Below, in pieces: positions 33,150 through 41,721 of a stretch of 64,000 bases of DNA. A program made the translations under genes and the position numbers. Origin of the DNA: Fervidobacterium sp. UBA5837 (lineage in GTDB: Bacteria > Thermotogota > Thermotogae > Thermotogales > Fervidobacteriaceae). The stretch spans positions 1 to 64,000 of the forward strand of contig DJGV01000010.1 in the NCBI GenBank assembly GCA_002432805.1, in the 5' to 3' direction. Numbering within the stretch: position 1 is the first letter of the stretch; each line of letters starts with the position of its first letter. The notes below the pieces were generated by a model, which saw only the letters and a program-made list of their open reading frames with translations, did no database searches and was not told the origin of the DNA.

Positions 33150-34310
33150 TCACCACTCAAAATTTAAATCTCTTATTTCACCGTCTTTCATCGCAAACTT
33201 ACCACGACAAAGAACTGTATTCACTTGCCAATCTTTCATCAATACGATGTCTGCATCGTATCCATCTGCTATTTTTCCTTTGCCAGTCAATTTCAAAACA
33301 TTTGCACTATTCACAGTTGCAACCTTGAGCACTTCGGAAGGTGAGATTCCTCTCTCAACTGTCTTCATCAACGTATACATCACCGCACCAACACTTCCAA
33401 CGTTCAATCCTGTAAAGTTACCTTCCTTGTCGAAGCGAGGTAAACTTCCTTGACCATCTGAAGAGATAGTAATTCTATCGATCAAACCATTTTCGTACGC
33501 TTCGACTATTCCATCTATCGCCGTAAAATCCTTTTTCTTGAGTTCTTCGTCAGGTTGCACACCAGTTAAGTCTATAAACCCACCGTCTTGTGCAAAATGC
33601 AATCCTGATTCAAAAAGCGCTTTGTTCCTACTCATGTGCGTAGGGTATAGATGCTGGTGTGGTATCTCTGTCTCTCTGATGATATCAAATAAATACCCAA
33701 TTCCGTTCCTTCCACCACCCACATGGAAATTTACAACGCCACACTTTCCAGCTATCATTCCACCTACCCTTGCATCTGCGACAATTCGCAAAACCTCTTC
33801 GAATGTAGGCTGAGAAGAACGGTGGTCCGATATGGCAATCTCACCAACACCGATGACCTTGTCTATCAGCACAAGATCTCGCTGGATACTTCCGGTGAAC
33901 GTCACAGGTGGTACTCTATAGGACCCTGTATAGATGTACGTCGTTATACCTGCTTGTTCCATTGCTTTGGACTTCGCATACAAGTTCTCAAGGCCTCGTG
34001 TAACGCCATCCGTACCGAGACATCCTACTAATGTGGTTACGCCGTTCTTTATACAATCAGATATCTTCAACTCGGGTGTACGTGTTGAAAAGCCACCTTC
34101 ACCACCGCCACCTGTAAAATGCACGTGCGGATCTATGAGACCTGGTATTGCAACCATCCCATCACCATCGTACACCTCAACCTCAGGTACTTGAACTTGC
34201 ACATGCTCATCAATAAAGCCTATCTTCTCTCCAACGATGAGTACATCTTTCCTTCCTAGATACTTAGGTCCATACAGCTCGACATTTCTTATCAACTTGA
34301 TTAGGCCCAT
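33150..34310 (-). CDS. iadA: isoaspartyl dipeptidase
   Basis: A 386-residue amidohydrolase that cleaves beta-aspartyl dipeptides from damaged or digested proteins. Metal ligands are visible in GLIDPHVHFTGGGGEGG (about residues 56-72), the lysine region around GKCGVVNFHVGGGRNG (about 188-203), PTHMSRN (about 224-230) and the late SSDGQGSLP (about 284-292). The length matches E. coli IadA. AAGGTGG precedes the ATG. It follows the cNMP-domain regulator gene by 34 bp and may be co-transcribed. It fits the amino-acid-degrading genes around it. Confidence 0.93.
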   Translation of the reverse strand: MGLIKLIRNVELYGPKYLGRKDVLIVGEKIGFIDEHVQVQVPEVEVYDGDGMVAIPGLIDPHVHFTGGGGEGGFSTRTPELKISDCIKNGVTTLVGCLGTDGVTRGLENLYAKSKAMEQAGITTYIYTGSYRVPPVTFTGSIQRDLVLIDKVIGVGEIAISDHRSSQPTFEEVLRIVADARVGGMIAGKCGVVNFHVGGGRNGIGYLFDIIRETEIPHQHLYPTHMSRNKALFESGLHFAQDGGFIDLTGVQPDEELKKKDFTAIDGIVEAYENGLIDRITISSDGQGSLPRFDKEGNFTGLNVGSVGAVMYTLMKTVERGISPSEVLKVATVNSANVLKLTGKGKIADGYDADIVLMKDWQVNTVLCRGKFAMKDGEIRDLNFEW

Positions 34311-34344
34311 TCAACCACCTTCGAATTATCACATTTCACGTAGT

Positions 34345-35559
34345 TCACACAGTTATAGTCCCATCAAAAGCTATCTTGTATCCAAGCCGTTTTGCCTCGT
34401 CAACAACACATTCAATAGAAACATCGACCAAACTGGAAATATCTTTGCAAGTCAATCTCACCTTCGTTAAGAGCGGTTCAAAGTATTTCAACGTTGCGAT
34501 CGCCCGTTGTTCATCGTTGGTGATGTTTTTCAATCTGATCAACGATTTGACCTGACTTATCCTTTTGAGTTGCGATTCACAGATTCTCAAAACAAAATTG
34601 GGATTGCGCTCAACAACCTTTTCGATGTTCTGTGAACTCATTGGTATGATGGCAGCAGGTGACATCGTGTACAAAGTTACCATCCTTGGTTGTGCGTCAA
34701 GTAGTGCACTTTCACCAACGAACTCGCCTGGTTGCACGATTGATAGTAATACTTCCCTATCTTCGTACAACTTCACGGCCTTCAGATAGCCTTTGATCAA
34801 AAAATAACCATCACCTGCCGCATCGCCCTCTAATGTTACAATCGTATCCTTTGGTAGATAAAGCCCTGCTTTCATGAACATATCAAGCACTTCTTGCTTT
34901 TGCCCACCTTTGAAGAACGTGTATAAATATGCATAAGAAATATGTTCCGCATAATCTTTCAATGCAAGCCTTGAAAAGTGCATTTCCGCTTTTTCTGGTT
35001 CTAACAGTATATTCAAAAGCGTGTACCATACCATTATTTCTTTCTTGAGTTCTTCGGGAAATGGTTGAGACAAAAGTTTAACAGCGATCTCGAACGCTTC
35101 TTTGTAATATCCTGAGGTATATAATCTTTTGATTTGAAACATATCTTGGAAAACACCATCTGTAATGCGAAAAGAGTTTGGATGAATACGATTGAAATAC
35201 CTTAATTTATCTGGTTCTAAGTATTCTGGTATCTCGCTGCAGCAAGACAACTCTGAATCGACTATCAACAGACGCTTTGCAATCGATGAGACCATCGTCA
35301 TTAACAGTTTCGGAATCTCTAAAGTAGAACTGACCTCGCTCGGTTTTATGAAATAGAGAGTTGTTTCATTGACAGTCGTAACAGTTTCTTCTGAAGGTAG
35401 GTTGAAAAGCGACCATTCACCAAATGTACCATATTCAAATGTACCTGTCTTTCGTTGAAGCATGACCTCAATCGTACCATCGAGCAGATAGTACACTCCA
35501 GATGGTACTTCACCTATTTTGTACAATGTGGTCCCGGCCGGATAAGTAAACAATTCCAT
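34345..35559 (-). CDS. double cNMP-fold protein, probable regulator
   Basis: 404 residues: an N-terminal cNMP-like jelly roll (TTLYKIGEVPSGVYYLLDGT, about 10-29), a helical middle region (about 120-215), a second cNMP domain (GDGYFLIKGYLKAVKL, about 257-272; GEFVGESALLDAQPRMVTLY, about 286-305) and a C-terminal region (about 345-404) that could be a degenerate winged helix (TCKDISSLVDVSIECVVDEA). The second domain has the GES...R-like cassette. Whether it binds DNA is uncertain. It lies between kbl and iadA, so it may sense or control amino-acid catabolism. Confidence 0.7.
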   Translation of the reverse strand: MELFTYPAGTTLYKIGEVPSGVYYLLDGTIEVMLQRKTGTFEYGTFGEWSLFNLPSEETVTTVNETTLYFIKPSEVSSTLEIPKLLMTMVSSIAKRLLIVDSELSCCSEIPEYLEPDKLRYFNRIHPNSFRITDGVFQDMFQIKRLYTSGYYKEAFEIAVKLLSQPFPEELKKEIMVWYTLLNILLEPEKAEMHFSRLALKDYAEHISYAYLYTFFKGGQKQEVLDMFMKAGLYLPKDTIVTLEGDAAGDGYFLIKGYLKAVKLYEDREVLLSIVQPGEFVGESALLDAQPRMVTLYTMSPAAIIPMSSQNIEKVVERNPNFVLRICESQLKRISQVKSLIRLKNITNDEQRAIATLKYFEPLLTKVRLTCKDISSLVDVSIECVVDEAKRLGYKIAFDGTITV

Positions 35560-35591
35560 AGAACCACTCCCTTACTGTTTGCACAGTTAAG

Positions 35592-35628
35592 AAATTAAGA
35601 AAAGTCGGACAGTCAAAGGCCGTCCGAC
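35592..35628 (-). terminator. terminator after kbl
   Basis: GTCGGAC (35622-35628 read on the minus strand) pairs with GTCCGAC (35604-35610) around an 11-base loop; TTTTCTTAATTTC follows. It ends the tdh-kbl transcript 11 bases after the kbl stop. Confidence 0.8.
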
Positions 35629-35638
35629 CATCGTTTTG

Positions 35639-36826
35639 TTATATCACTCCGAGTTTTCTTCCGATCTTTTCAAATCTTTCAAGTGCAAAATCAAGATCAG
35701 GTTTTGTGTGCACTGCGCTAATCATTACCCTGATCCTTGCCTTGCCCTTTGGTACGGTAGGATAACCTATTGACTGGGCGAATATATCCTCATTGAACAA
35801 TTCTCGACTGAACTGACTTGAAACCTTCGCATCGTACAACATCACAGGTGTAATAGGTGTCTGGCTTGAACCGATATCGAATCCAAGTTTCTTCATTTCT
35901 CCCTTGAAATAATTGGCGTTGTCCCACAAACGTCTTACCCTCTCGTCACTCTCTTGGAGTATCCTCACTGCCTCTAGGCATGCGGCTACATCTGCTGGTG
36001 TAAGTCCTGTGCTGAAGAGAAATGGCCTTGCCTTCTGCTTTAAATATTTAATCAACGTTTCTTTCCCAGCAATGTATCCACCAAGCACACCAAATGCCTT
36101 GGAAAGTGTACCGATTTCCATATCTACTCTACCATGGAGATCGAAATGGTCAATGATTCCTCTACCACTCTTACCGAGCACGCCTTCACCATGTGCATCG
36201 TCGACCATAACGGCAGCATCGTATTGCTCAGCCAAATTCACGATATCCGGTAATGGAGCTATGTCACCATCCATACTGAAGACACCATCCGTTATTATCA
36301 GCACGCGTCTTGCGTTTTGGACATCGCGTGCCTCCTTCAGTCTCTGCTCGAGTTCGTTCATATCACAATGCTTGTAAACATACCTCTTTGCCTTTGAAAG
36401 CTTTACACCGTCTATGATGCTTGCATGATTTAGTTCATCAGAAATAATCGCATCATTCTCATCACCAAAGACCGTTGGAATCGCAGCTTGGTTTGCAAGG
36501 AATCCCGACTGCAAAAAAATCGTCGAATCCGCACCCTTGAATTGTGCAAGTGTTCTTTCCAATTCCTCGTGAATCTTGAACGTGCCTGCGATCGTACGCA
36601 CCGCACCTGGTCCAACGCCCCACTCTTCTATGGCCTTCATCGCAGCCTTCTTTAGCCTCTCATCGTTTGCAAATCCAAGGTAATTATTCGAGCATAGATT
36701 GAGTACCCTCTTGTCATTCACAACTACCCAAGCACCTTGTGGCGATTCGATAGTGCGTATATTCACCAAAAGGCCTTCGTTTTTTAAAGCTTCCATTTCA
36801 TCTTCTAATATCTTGTAATTGAACAT
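35639..36826 (-). CDS. kbl: glycine C-acetyltransferase (2-amino-3-ketobutyrate CoA ligase)
   Basis: A 395-residue PLP enzyme of the alpha-oxoamine synthase family. It cleaves 2-amino-3-oxobutyrate with CoA into glycine and acetyl-CoA. Landmarks are NNYLGFAND (about 45-53), VDDAHGEGVLGKSGRG (about 205-220) and the PLP lysine in IGTLSKAFGVLGGY (about 234-247). ATG 36826 is chosen because AAGGAGG lies eight bases upstream; the longer frame includes the ribosome site. It follows tdh, which makes its substrate, by 49 bp. Confidence 0.93.
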   Translation of the reverse strand: MFNYKILEDEMEALKNEGLLVNIRTIESPQGAWVVVNDKRVLNLCSNNYLGFANDERLKKAAMKAIEEWGVGPGAVRTIAGTFKIHEELERTLAQFKGADSTIFLQSGFLANQAAIPTVFGDENDAIISDELNHASIIDGVKLSKAKRYVYKHCDMNELEQRLKEARDVQNARRVLIITDGVFSMDGDIAPLPDIVNLAEQYDAAVMVDDAHGEGVLGKSGRGIIDHFDLHGRVDMEIGTLSKAFGVLGGYIAGKETLIKYLKQKARPFLFSTGLTPADVAACLEAVRILQESDERVRRLWDNANYFKGEMKKLGFDIGSSQTPITPVMLYDAKVSSQFSRELFNEDIFAQSIGYPTVPKGKARIRVMISAVHTKPDLDFALERFEKIGRKLGVI

Positions 36827-36875
36827 ACTTGACACCTCCTTACTCATCCATCGATTTACTTACAAATTGATTAGA

Positions 36876-37931
36876 TTACTCACTAATAGTATCGAGATTG
36901 AGCACGACCTTACCACATTTCTTATTAATCATCAGTTCAAATCCCTTATCCCATTCCTCAAATGGAAGAACGTGCGTAACAACCTTTGAAAGATCAACCT
37001 TTTTGGTCCTCAAAAGCTCGTCTGCAATTCGCCAAGTCTGGAACATTCGTCTCCCCGTGATGCCATGGACCGTTATTCCCCTCATCGTGATCAAGGAATC
37101 GAAATCTATATCTATCTTCTTACCGAAAAGGCCCAACACAGCTGCCTCTCCACCCATTGTCACACATTTCAAACCATCTTCAAGTGCCTTCTTACTTCCG
37201 CTCATCTCGAATAGCACATCTACACCATCGTCTAATTGACTGTAAACTTCTTTCACCAAGTCCTTTTCCATAGGATTGATTACAACATCAGCACCATTAT
37301 TCTTAGCCATCTCGATCCTGAAAGGATCAACTTCAGAAACGATGACCGTTGTAGCGCCGCCGACCTTCGCAACTTGAATCGCCATCAAACCTATTGGACC
37401 TGCACCACTGATCAAAGCAGTCTTACCGAGTAGATTCGTTGAAGAAACCGTGTGAATTGCATTACCAAATGGTTCCATCACAGAAGCATAATCGAGAGGA
37501 ATCTCGGGTGAGAATTTCCAGAGTACAGTCTCTGGAATCACTGCGTACTCTGCAAAAATTCCATCTCTGTCGACACCAAGTATCTTCAAATTCTTGCAAA
37601 CGTGCATCCTACCGGTCTTACATTGATAGCAAGTCTCGCACGGAATATGTGTCTCACTTGTAACCACATCACCAATCTTTACCCTCGTCACAGCACTTCC
37701 AATTGCAACAACCTCACCAGCCATCTCGTGGCCTGTGATCATCGGCGGTCTTATCTTCGATTGTGCCCATTCGTTCCATTCATATATATGAACATCAGTT
37801 CCACAGATCGATGCCCTTCTGACCTTTATAAGCACATCCCTTGGACCTAAATTAGTTGGTTTTTCCACCTCTTCCATAGACAAACCAAGACCAGCAACCT
37901 TCTTCATTATTGCTTTCATAGCAGTCCCCAA
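36876..37931 (-). CDS. tdh: L-threonine 3-dehydrogenase
   Basis: A 351-residue zinc-dependent medium-chain dehydrogenase that oxidises threonine with NAD+ to 2-amino-3-oxobutyrate. Catalytic zinc residues are in ICGTDVHIYEWNEWA (about residues 42-56) and GHEMAGEVVAIG; the structural zinc site is CETCYQCKTGRMHVC (about 97-111); the nucleotide fold is GAGPIGLMAIQVAK (about 175-188). TTG 37931 lies eight bases after GAGGAGG. With kbl it forms the standard threonine-to-glycine pathway. Confidence 0.94.
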   Translation of the reverse strand: MGTAMKAIMKKVAGLGLSMEEVEKPTNLGPRDVLIKVRRASICGTDVHIYEWNEWAQSKIRPPMITGHEMAGEVVAIGSAVTRVKIGDVVTSETHIPCETCYQCKTGRMHVCKNLKILGVDRDGIFAEYAVIPETVLWKFSPEIPLDYASVMEPFGNAIHTVSSTNLLGKTALISGAGPIGLMAIQVAKVGGATTVIVSEVDPFRIEMAKNNGADVVINPMEKDLVKEVYSQLDDGVDVLFEMSGSKKALEDGLKCVTMGGEAAVLGLFGKKIDIDFDSLITMRGITVHGITGRRMFQTWRIADELLRTKKVDLSKVVTHVLPFEEWDKGFELMINKKCGKVVLNLDTISE

Positions 37932-37995
37932 TTCAATCGCCTCCTCAGCTTTTTAGACTATGTTACGTATTATTAACCGACGTTATCACAACTTA

Positions 37996-38001
37996 ATTAT
38001 A
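37996..38001 (-). promoter_or_regulatory. -10 element of the tdh-kbl operon
   Basis: A perfect TATAAT on the minus strand at 37996-38001, about 65 bases before tdh, with TTGTGA 15 bp upstream as a weak -35. The rest of 38010-38200 shows no gene or strong structure. Confidence 0.5.
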
Positions 38002-38200
38002 CTACTTTTGAGACAATCACAAACTTTGGCCAACTGCAATAGATTGGAGCATACCAAAGAAAAAGCAAATTCTAATCACCTACAAACGCTTTTTCAAACA
38101 ATACTGCCACTTATTAACTGCAAGCAACCCCCACGGATTTCCGCACTGGTTAATGCATTGTGATTTCTAACAATAATTTTTGATCTGTGAGGATTGAACA

Positions 38201-38983
38201 TCACTTTTTCATGTTATTGATATAGTCTTTCAAGGCTCTTCCCATTCTTTGGAAGAGTAAGTCCATATCTCTGTACTTATTCAATTTCTTCAGTGTTTCC
38301 CAAAAAATCTTCATCCCTGCTATTGTTCCAATAAGATTTGCTAATATATCGGTCATTGTATCAAAGAGGCTACCCTCTTGGGCAAGCCTGTAGCCGGGAT
38401 AGTTTCTAAAAACTAAGTCGGAAACAAACTCGCCAATTTCCCAAAAGGCACCCAAGGCTGTCACGGCTGCTAAGGTAATGGTTACCATCTTAAAGTAGAA
38501 AAAGGGATTCTTGGAATCGGTTGAAAGTAATTCAATTCCAATTACAATGGGATAGATGAGAAATACCAACCACATACCACCAGTTAAGTGTAAAATGAAA
38601 TCGTATATATGAAACTTATCATAGAACCCCATCCATATTCCAAAGACACTGTGGAGAGAAACTTGAACGATTGTGAAAGTTCTAATCTCTTCCAGCATAA
38701 TTGACTTTGTTACCAATTCAAAGATCCACGTCAGATAGACTACAAACGCACATAGTACGTGTCCCAAAAAATTTGGGAGATTGAAATTCCAAAAACTTGC
38801 AATTATTGGTATAAAAACTACAAAAGAGAAAAATAGATTGGTTGTCCGCAAAATAGTAAATAATCTGGAGTTTGATGTGAAAAGTGTTTCTTTTACCAGG
38901 GGATCACTTATCAAAAAGCTATGCATCGTGCCAAATTCAGACTGTATCTTTTTTAGAGTTTTTGAAAAAACTGGTGCAGTCAT
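38201..38983 (-). CDS. DUF2238/YjdF-like membrane protein
   Basis: A 260-residue membrane protein with about six hydrophobic segments. Conserved acidic and aromatic positions fit the YjdF/DUF2238 family: YDFILHLTGGMW (about residues 140-151), GAFWEIGEFVSDLVF (about 182-196) and DTMTDILANLIGTIAG (about 212-227). The function of the family is unknown. It starts at an ATG ten bases after GAGGAGG. Upstream is a 630-bp stretch with no intact gene, so it is probably transcribed alone. Confidence 0.65.
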   Translation of the reverse strand: MTAPVFSKTLKKIQSEFGTMHSFLISDPLVKETLFTSNSRLFTILRTTNLFFSFVVFIPIIASFWNFNLPNFLGHVLCAFVVYLTWIFELVTKSIMLEEIRTFTIVQVSLHSVFGIWMGFYDKFHIYDFILHLTGGMWLVFLIYPIVIGIELLSTDSKNPFFYFKMVTITLAAVTALGAFWEIGEFVSDLVFRNYPGYRLAQEGSLFDTMTDILANLIGTIAGMKIFWETLKKLNKYRDMDLLFQRMGRALKDYINNMKK

Positions 38984-39005
38984 TTCTTAGTCACCTCCTC
39001 AATCA

Positions 39006-39137
39006 TTATCCGTGAATGTTTAAAGGTCCTTGAATGGAGCTTCCAGACTTTCTGTTCATTTCTACATCCGGTGTAGCTCGTCTTGTAGCACTTAAATTAA
39101 CTGCATTCTCAAGTAGCCTCACATTGCCATTGTACAC
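39006..39137 (-). pseudogene. possible gene remnant, C-terminal piece
   Basis: A minus-strand frame of 43 codons ending at 39006 (TAA) reads as a plausible protein tail (ENAVNLSATRRATPDVEMNR), but it has no credible start: the only upstream GTG overlaps its own AGGAGG. Such tails are common in transposase OrfB proteins, but this is only an impression. It sits just upstream of the DUF2238-like gene. Confidence 0.25.
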
Positions 39138-39168
39138 CTCCTATTGCTGGCAGTCTAAGTTAGGCAAA

Positions 39169-39297
39169 TTACCATCCATTTCGTATAATACTACTTCTCA
39201 TATGATTTTCAAGTACTTCCAGGTTTTTCCAAAACACATGAATCCACAGTTTCTGATTCCTCATGGTTTTGAAAAGTCTTTCCAAATATTTAACTAT
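39169..39297 (-). pseudogene. possible gene remnant, C-terminal piece
   Basis: A minus-strand frame of 42 codons ending at 39169 (TAA) encodes a Lys/Trp/Leu-rich tail (KTMRNQKLWIHVFWKNLEVL), of a composition often seen at the end of transposases or other nucleic-acid proteins. A TGA lies just upstream and there is no start. It is in a different frame from the remnant at 39006-39137. Confidence 0.25.
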
Positions 39298-39414
39298 TCA
39301 ACGAAGTATTATATTGTTCTATTCAACTGATGGAATGAAATAAAGATGGCTTTGTTTAACGGAAGGAATTTGATAAGAGTTACTCGTCTTGAAGAATATG
39401 CATTCGAAAGAAAA

Positions 39415-39528
39415 GTCCATCGAGGACTTGGCAGAAGGTCAGATTGGAATTTTTGCTCTAGCTTTTTGGAAGGTCCTACTCAAAGCTGAATAATCGTAAT
39501 CCTAGAAACTGCCAAGCCTCTAATGGAC
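39415..39528. repeat. imperfect inverted repeat around a 74-bp loop
   Basis: GTCCATCGAGGACTTGGCAG (39415-39434) matches the reverse complement of 39509-39528 with only a few differences. The loop has no gene. It could be a small non-autonomous element or a decayed insertion sequence end pair. It lies in the gene-free region 38984-39616. Confidence 0.4.
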
Positions 39529-39541
39529 CTTCACTTTGACT

Positions 39542-39567
39542 GTTTTCTGTGTCAAGCACACAGAAAC
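39542..39567. repeat. strong palindromic hairpin downstream of the SIS gene
   Basis: TTTCTGTGT (39544-39552) and ACACAGAAA (39558-39566) form a 9-bp stem with a 5-base loop. No T run follows on either strand, so it is not a standard terminator, although it lies 50 bases after the end of the amino-sugar operon. A 9-bp tandem AATGTCAAT repeat lies at about 39599-39616. Confidence 0.5.
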
Positions 39568-39616
39568 GGGGAGGCAAGTCTTGTTACAAGAATTCTCTAA
39601 TGTCAATAATGTCAAT

Positions 39617-40537
39617 TTAGTAATCTGTATCAATCTTTACACTCTTTGAAAGTTTATCTGGGCTATCAGGATCATACCCTTCAGTTATTGCTTTGTTGTA
39701 TGCCAGTAAGAGTGTAAAGATCAATTTAATTGGGGTTTCTAGCCCATTATCATATTCTATATCTATGTCACCATTTTTTCCTAAAAATATGGCCTTAGTA
39801 TGTTTCCTCAGTTCTTCACTCAAATCGAATTCAAATTTTGCATCTTTTGAGTTGATTATAACCAAAGATTTATCACTTAATTTCGCTATTGGACCGTGTC
39901 TGTATTCAAGGGGCTCATGGAACTCAACGCACTGCAGTGCCATTTCTTCCATTTTCAAAGCGCCTTCTTTTGAAATTGCATACTCTTCATCGAAACCCAA
40001 GAAAACAAAATGATTAAAACTTTTTAGATTTATTCCCTTTATGATACTTTGAGACTCCTCAATAATTTGTGAACATTCCTCTGAAATATTTCGTCCACCA
40101 ATGAAGAATTGTAATAACGCAACGAATGATCCCGTCATGACAACGCTTTCTTCGTGCAAAAAATCAAATGCGTATGTCTCATCACATACCATTTCGAGCG
40201 ATGAGTTATTCTCACAACACACTCCGATAGTCTTGATTCCTTTGTTTTTGAACTTGGCAACTGCTTGAACTGTTTCAGTCGATTCTCCTGTGCGAGATAT
40301 GAATATGCCAACATCACATTGGGGTGCGTAATCGAAAGAGATAACTTTGCCACCGGTAATTATCTCAGATTCTATTCTGAATTTCTTTATTACCTGTGTG
40401 ACAGTTAATGCAAGATTGTATGAAGAACCACATCCTACAAATACATATCTCTTATCATTTTCGAATGGGAATTTCAATGTTCCAATCTTTTCCATCAACT
40501 CCGGGATTCTAAGAATCTCAAAATAGGTCCAATTCAT
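39617..40537 (-). CDS. SIS-domain sugar isomerase/deaminase
   Basis: A 306-residue protein with two SIS domains, like the isomerase half of GlmS or AgaS. Phosphosugar-binding motifs are VGCGSSYNLAL (about residues 34-44), ISRTGESTETVQA (about 79-91) and, in the second domain, EHGPIA-like EYRHGPIAKLSD (about 221-232). It probably converts an amino-sugar phosphate, such as glucosamine 6-phosphate, to a keto-sugar phosphate and ammonia. It overlaps the permease gene by four bases and closes the amino-sugar operon. Confidence 0.85.
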   Translation of the reverse strand: MNWTYFEILRIPELMEKIGTLKFPFENDKRYVFVGCGSSYNLALTVTQVIKKFRIESEIITGGKVISFDYAPQCDVGIFISRTGESTETVQAVAKFKNKGIKTIGVCCENNSSLEMVCDETYAFDFLHEESVVMTGSFVALLQFFIGGRNISEECSQIIEESQSIIKGINLKSFNHFVFLGFDEEYAISKEGALKMEEMALQCVEFHEPLEYRHGPIAKLSDKSLVIINSKDAKFEFDLSEELRKHTKAIFLGKNGDIDIEYDNGLETPIKLIFTLLLAYNKAITEGYDPDSPDKLSKSVKIDTDY

Positions 40538-41721
40538 CCTTTCACAGCCCCCTTAGTAACTCCAGATATGATTTGTTTCTGGAATATTAAAAACATTATT
40601 ATTACAGGCAATCCTATTATAGAGGATGCTGCCATTAGTCGTGGCCAATCTATTTGATTCAGTTTTTGGTACATGGCCAAACCCACCTGAGCAGTACGCA
40701 TTTCACGCGAGTTTGTTACTACTAACGGATAGAAAAGGTCATTCCATGTTGATATGAAAGTGTTTATTCCCATAACAGCAAGAGAAGGTTTTGAGAGGGG
40801 GAAAATGATTTTGAATACTATTTGCAACGTACTCGCTCCATCCACATAGGCGGCTTCTTCAAGTTCTACGGGAAGTTGTTCGACATACTGTTTCAGTAGA
40901 AATATATTGAATGGAGTGACTAACATTGGAATTGTAAGTGCGAGATATGTATCGATCCACCCAAATTGTTTCATGAGCATGAAGACAGGAATTATTGTGA
41001 CCTGTGTAGGGATCATCATCGTTGACAAAACCAGGGAGAACAGTATCTTCTTTCCCCAAAATCGTCTTCTAGCAAAGGCATAACCGACCATCGTAGAAAA
41101 GATCAGATTGCCGACTACAACTATTACAGAGACGATCAAACTGTTCAGTATGTACCGTGAGAACATATCTTCCTTTAGTACGTTCACGTAATTGAGCAAA
41201 GTCGGAAATCGGTAAACTAATTTCACATCGTCAAGCAAGAATTCCTTGCCGCCTTCGAAGTCAAATGCAAGTTTGGAAATATACCTCAGGTCTATATCTT
41301 TTATTTCATTTTGTTTTATTGTGAATTTCTTCCATTCAGGTTGTGCGGTAAAGTTCTCTGCATATTTCCCACCGAAAGCATCAATGATTTCGGCAGAAAA
41401 ACTCCCAGAACCTTTCACCCAGAATTCGATGTACTTTGCAACACGTACGTCCAATTTGTCGGTCAGTAATTCGACTCTACCATTGACTGCCAAAGATGTT
41501 GTGCTACTCGGTGATTCATTTCTTAAACTAATGCTATCACCTTTTACTTTTCTCTTCAAGTATGACGCATACTTTGTCTCAAAATCATTTATGTACCTTT
41601 CTTTGACAACTTTCGTCAAAGTACCGCTTGGAATTACAGAGGTATAGAACATGGAAAGCATAGGAAAGAGTGATATGAAGAGCAGTATGAACATTATGCA
41701 GAGTAGAACTGCTTTTTTCAT
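40534..41721 (-). CDS. sugar ABC transporter permease, MalG type, with inserted beta-sandwich domain
   Basis: A 395-residue inner-membrane subunit, about 115 longer than usual. Helix 1 (about 4-28) is followed by about 138 extra residues (about 35-172), then the usual five helices and the EAA loop (ELEEAAYVDGASTLQIVF). The insert has an alternating strand pattern and landmarks of carbohydrate-binding jelly rolls: INDFETKYASY (about 44-54), KYIEFWVKGSGSFSAEIIDA (about 96-115) and ISKLAFDFEGGKEFLLDDVK (about 148-167). Topology puts it outside the membrane. It overlaps both neighbours by ATGA. Confidence 0.85.
   Translation of the reverse strand: MKKAVLLCIMFILLFISLFPMLSMFYTSVIPSGTLTKVVKERYINDFETKYASYLKRKVKGDSISLRNESPSSTTSLAVNGRVELLTDKLDVRVAKYIEFWVKGSGSFSAEIIDAFGGKYAENFTAQPEWKKFTIKQNEIKDIDLRYISKLAFDFEGGKEFLLDDVKLVYRFPTLLNYVNVLKEDMFSRYILNSLIVSVIVVVGNLIFSTMVGYAFARRRFWGKKILFSLVLSTMMIPTQVTIIPVFMLMKQFGWIDTYLALTIPMLVTPFNIFLLKQYVEQLPVELEEAAYVDGASTLQIVFKIIFPLSKPSLAVMGINTFISTWNDLFYPLVVTNSREMRTAQVGLAMYQKLNQIDWPRLMAASSIIGLPVIIMFLIFQKQIISGVTKGAVKG

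Noticed and set aside
39034..39330. 98-codon plus-strand frame in the gap upstream of the SIS gene
   Set aside because: No ribosome site, low-complexity Ser/Thr/Phe composition and no recognisable motif. The minus-strand frames in the same region look slightly more protein-like.
39599..39616. AATGTCAAT direct repeat as a target-site duplication
   Set aside because: The two copies are directly adjacent with nothing between them, so no inserted element is bracketed.
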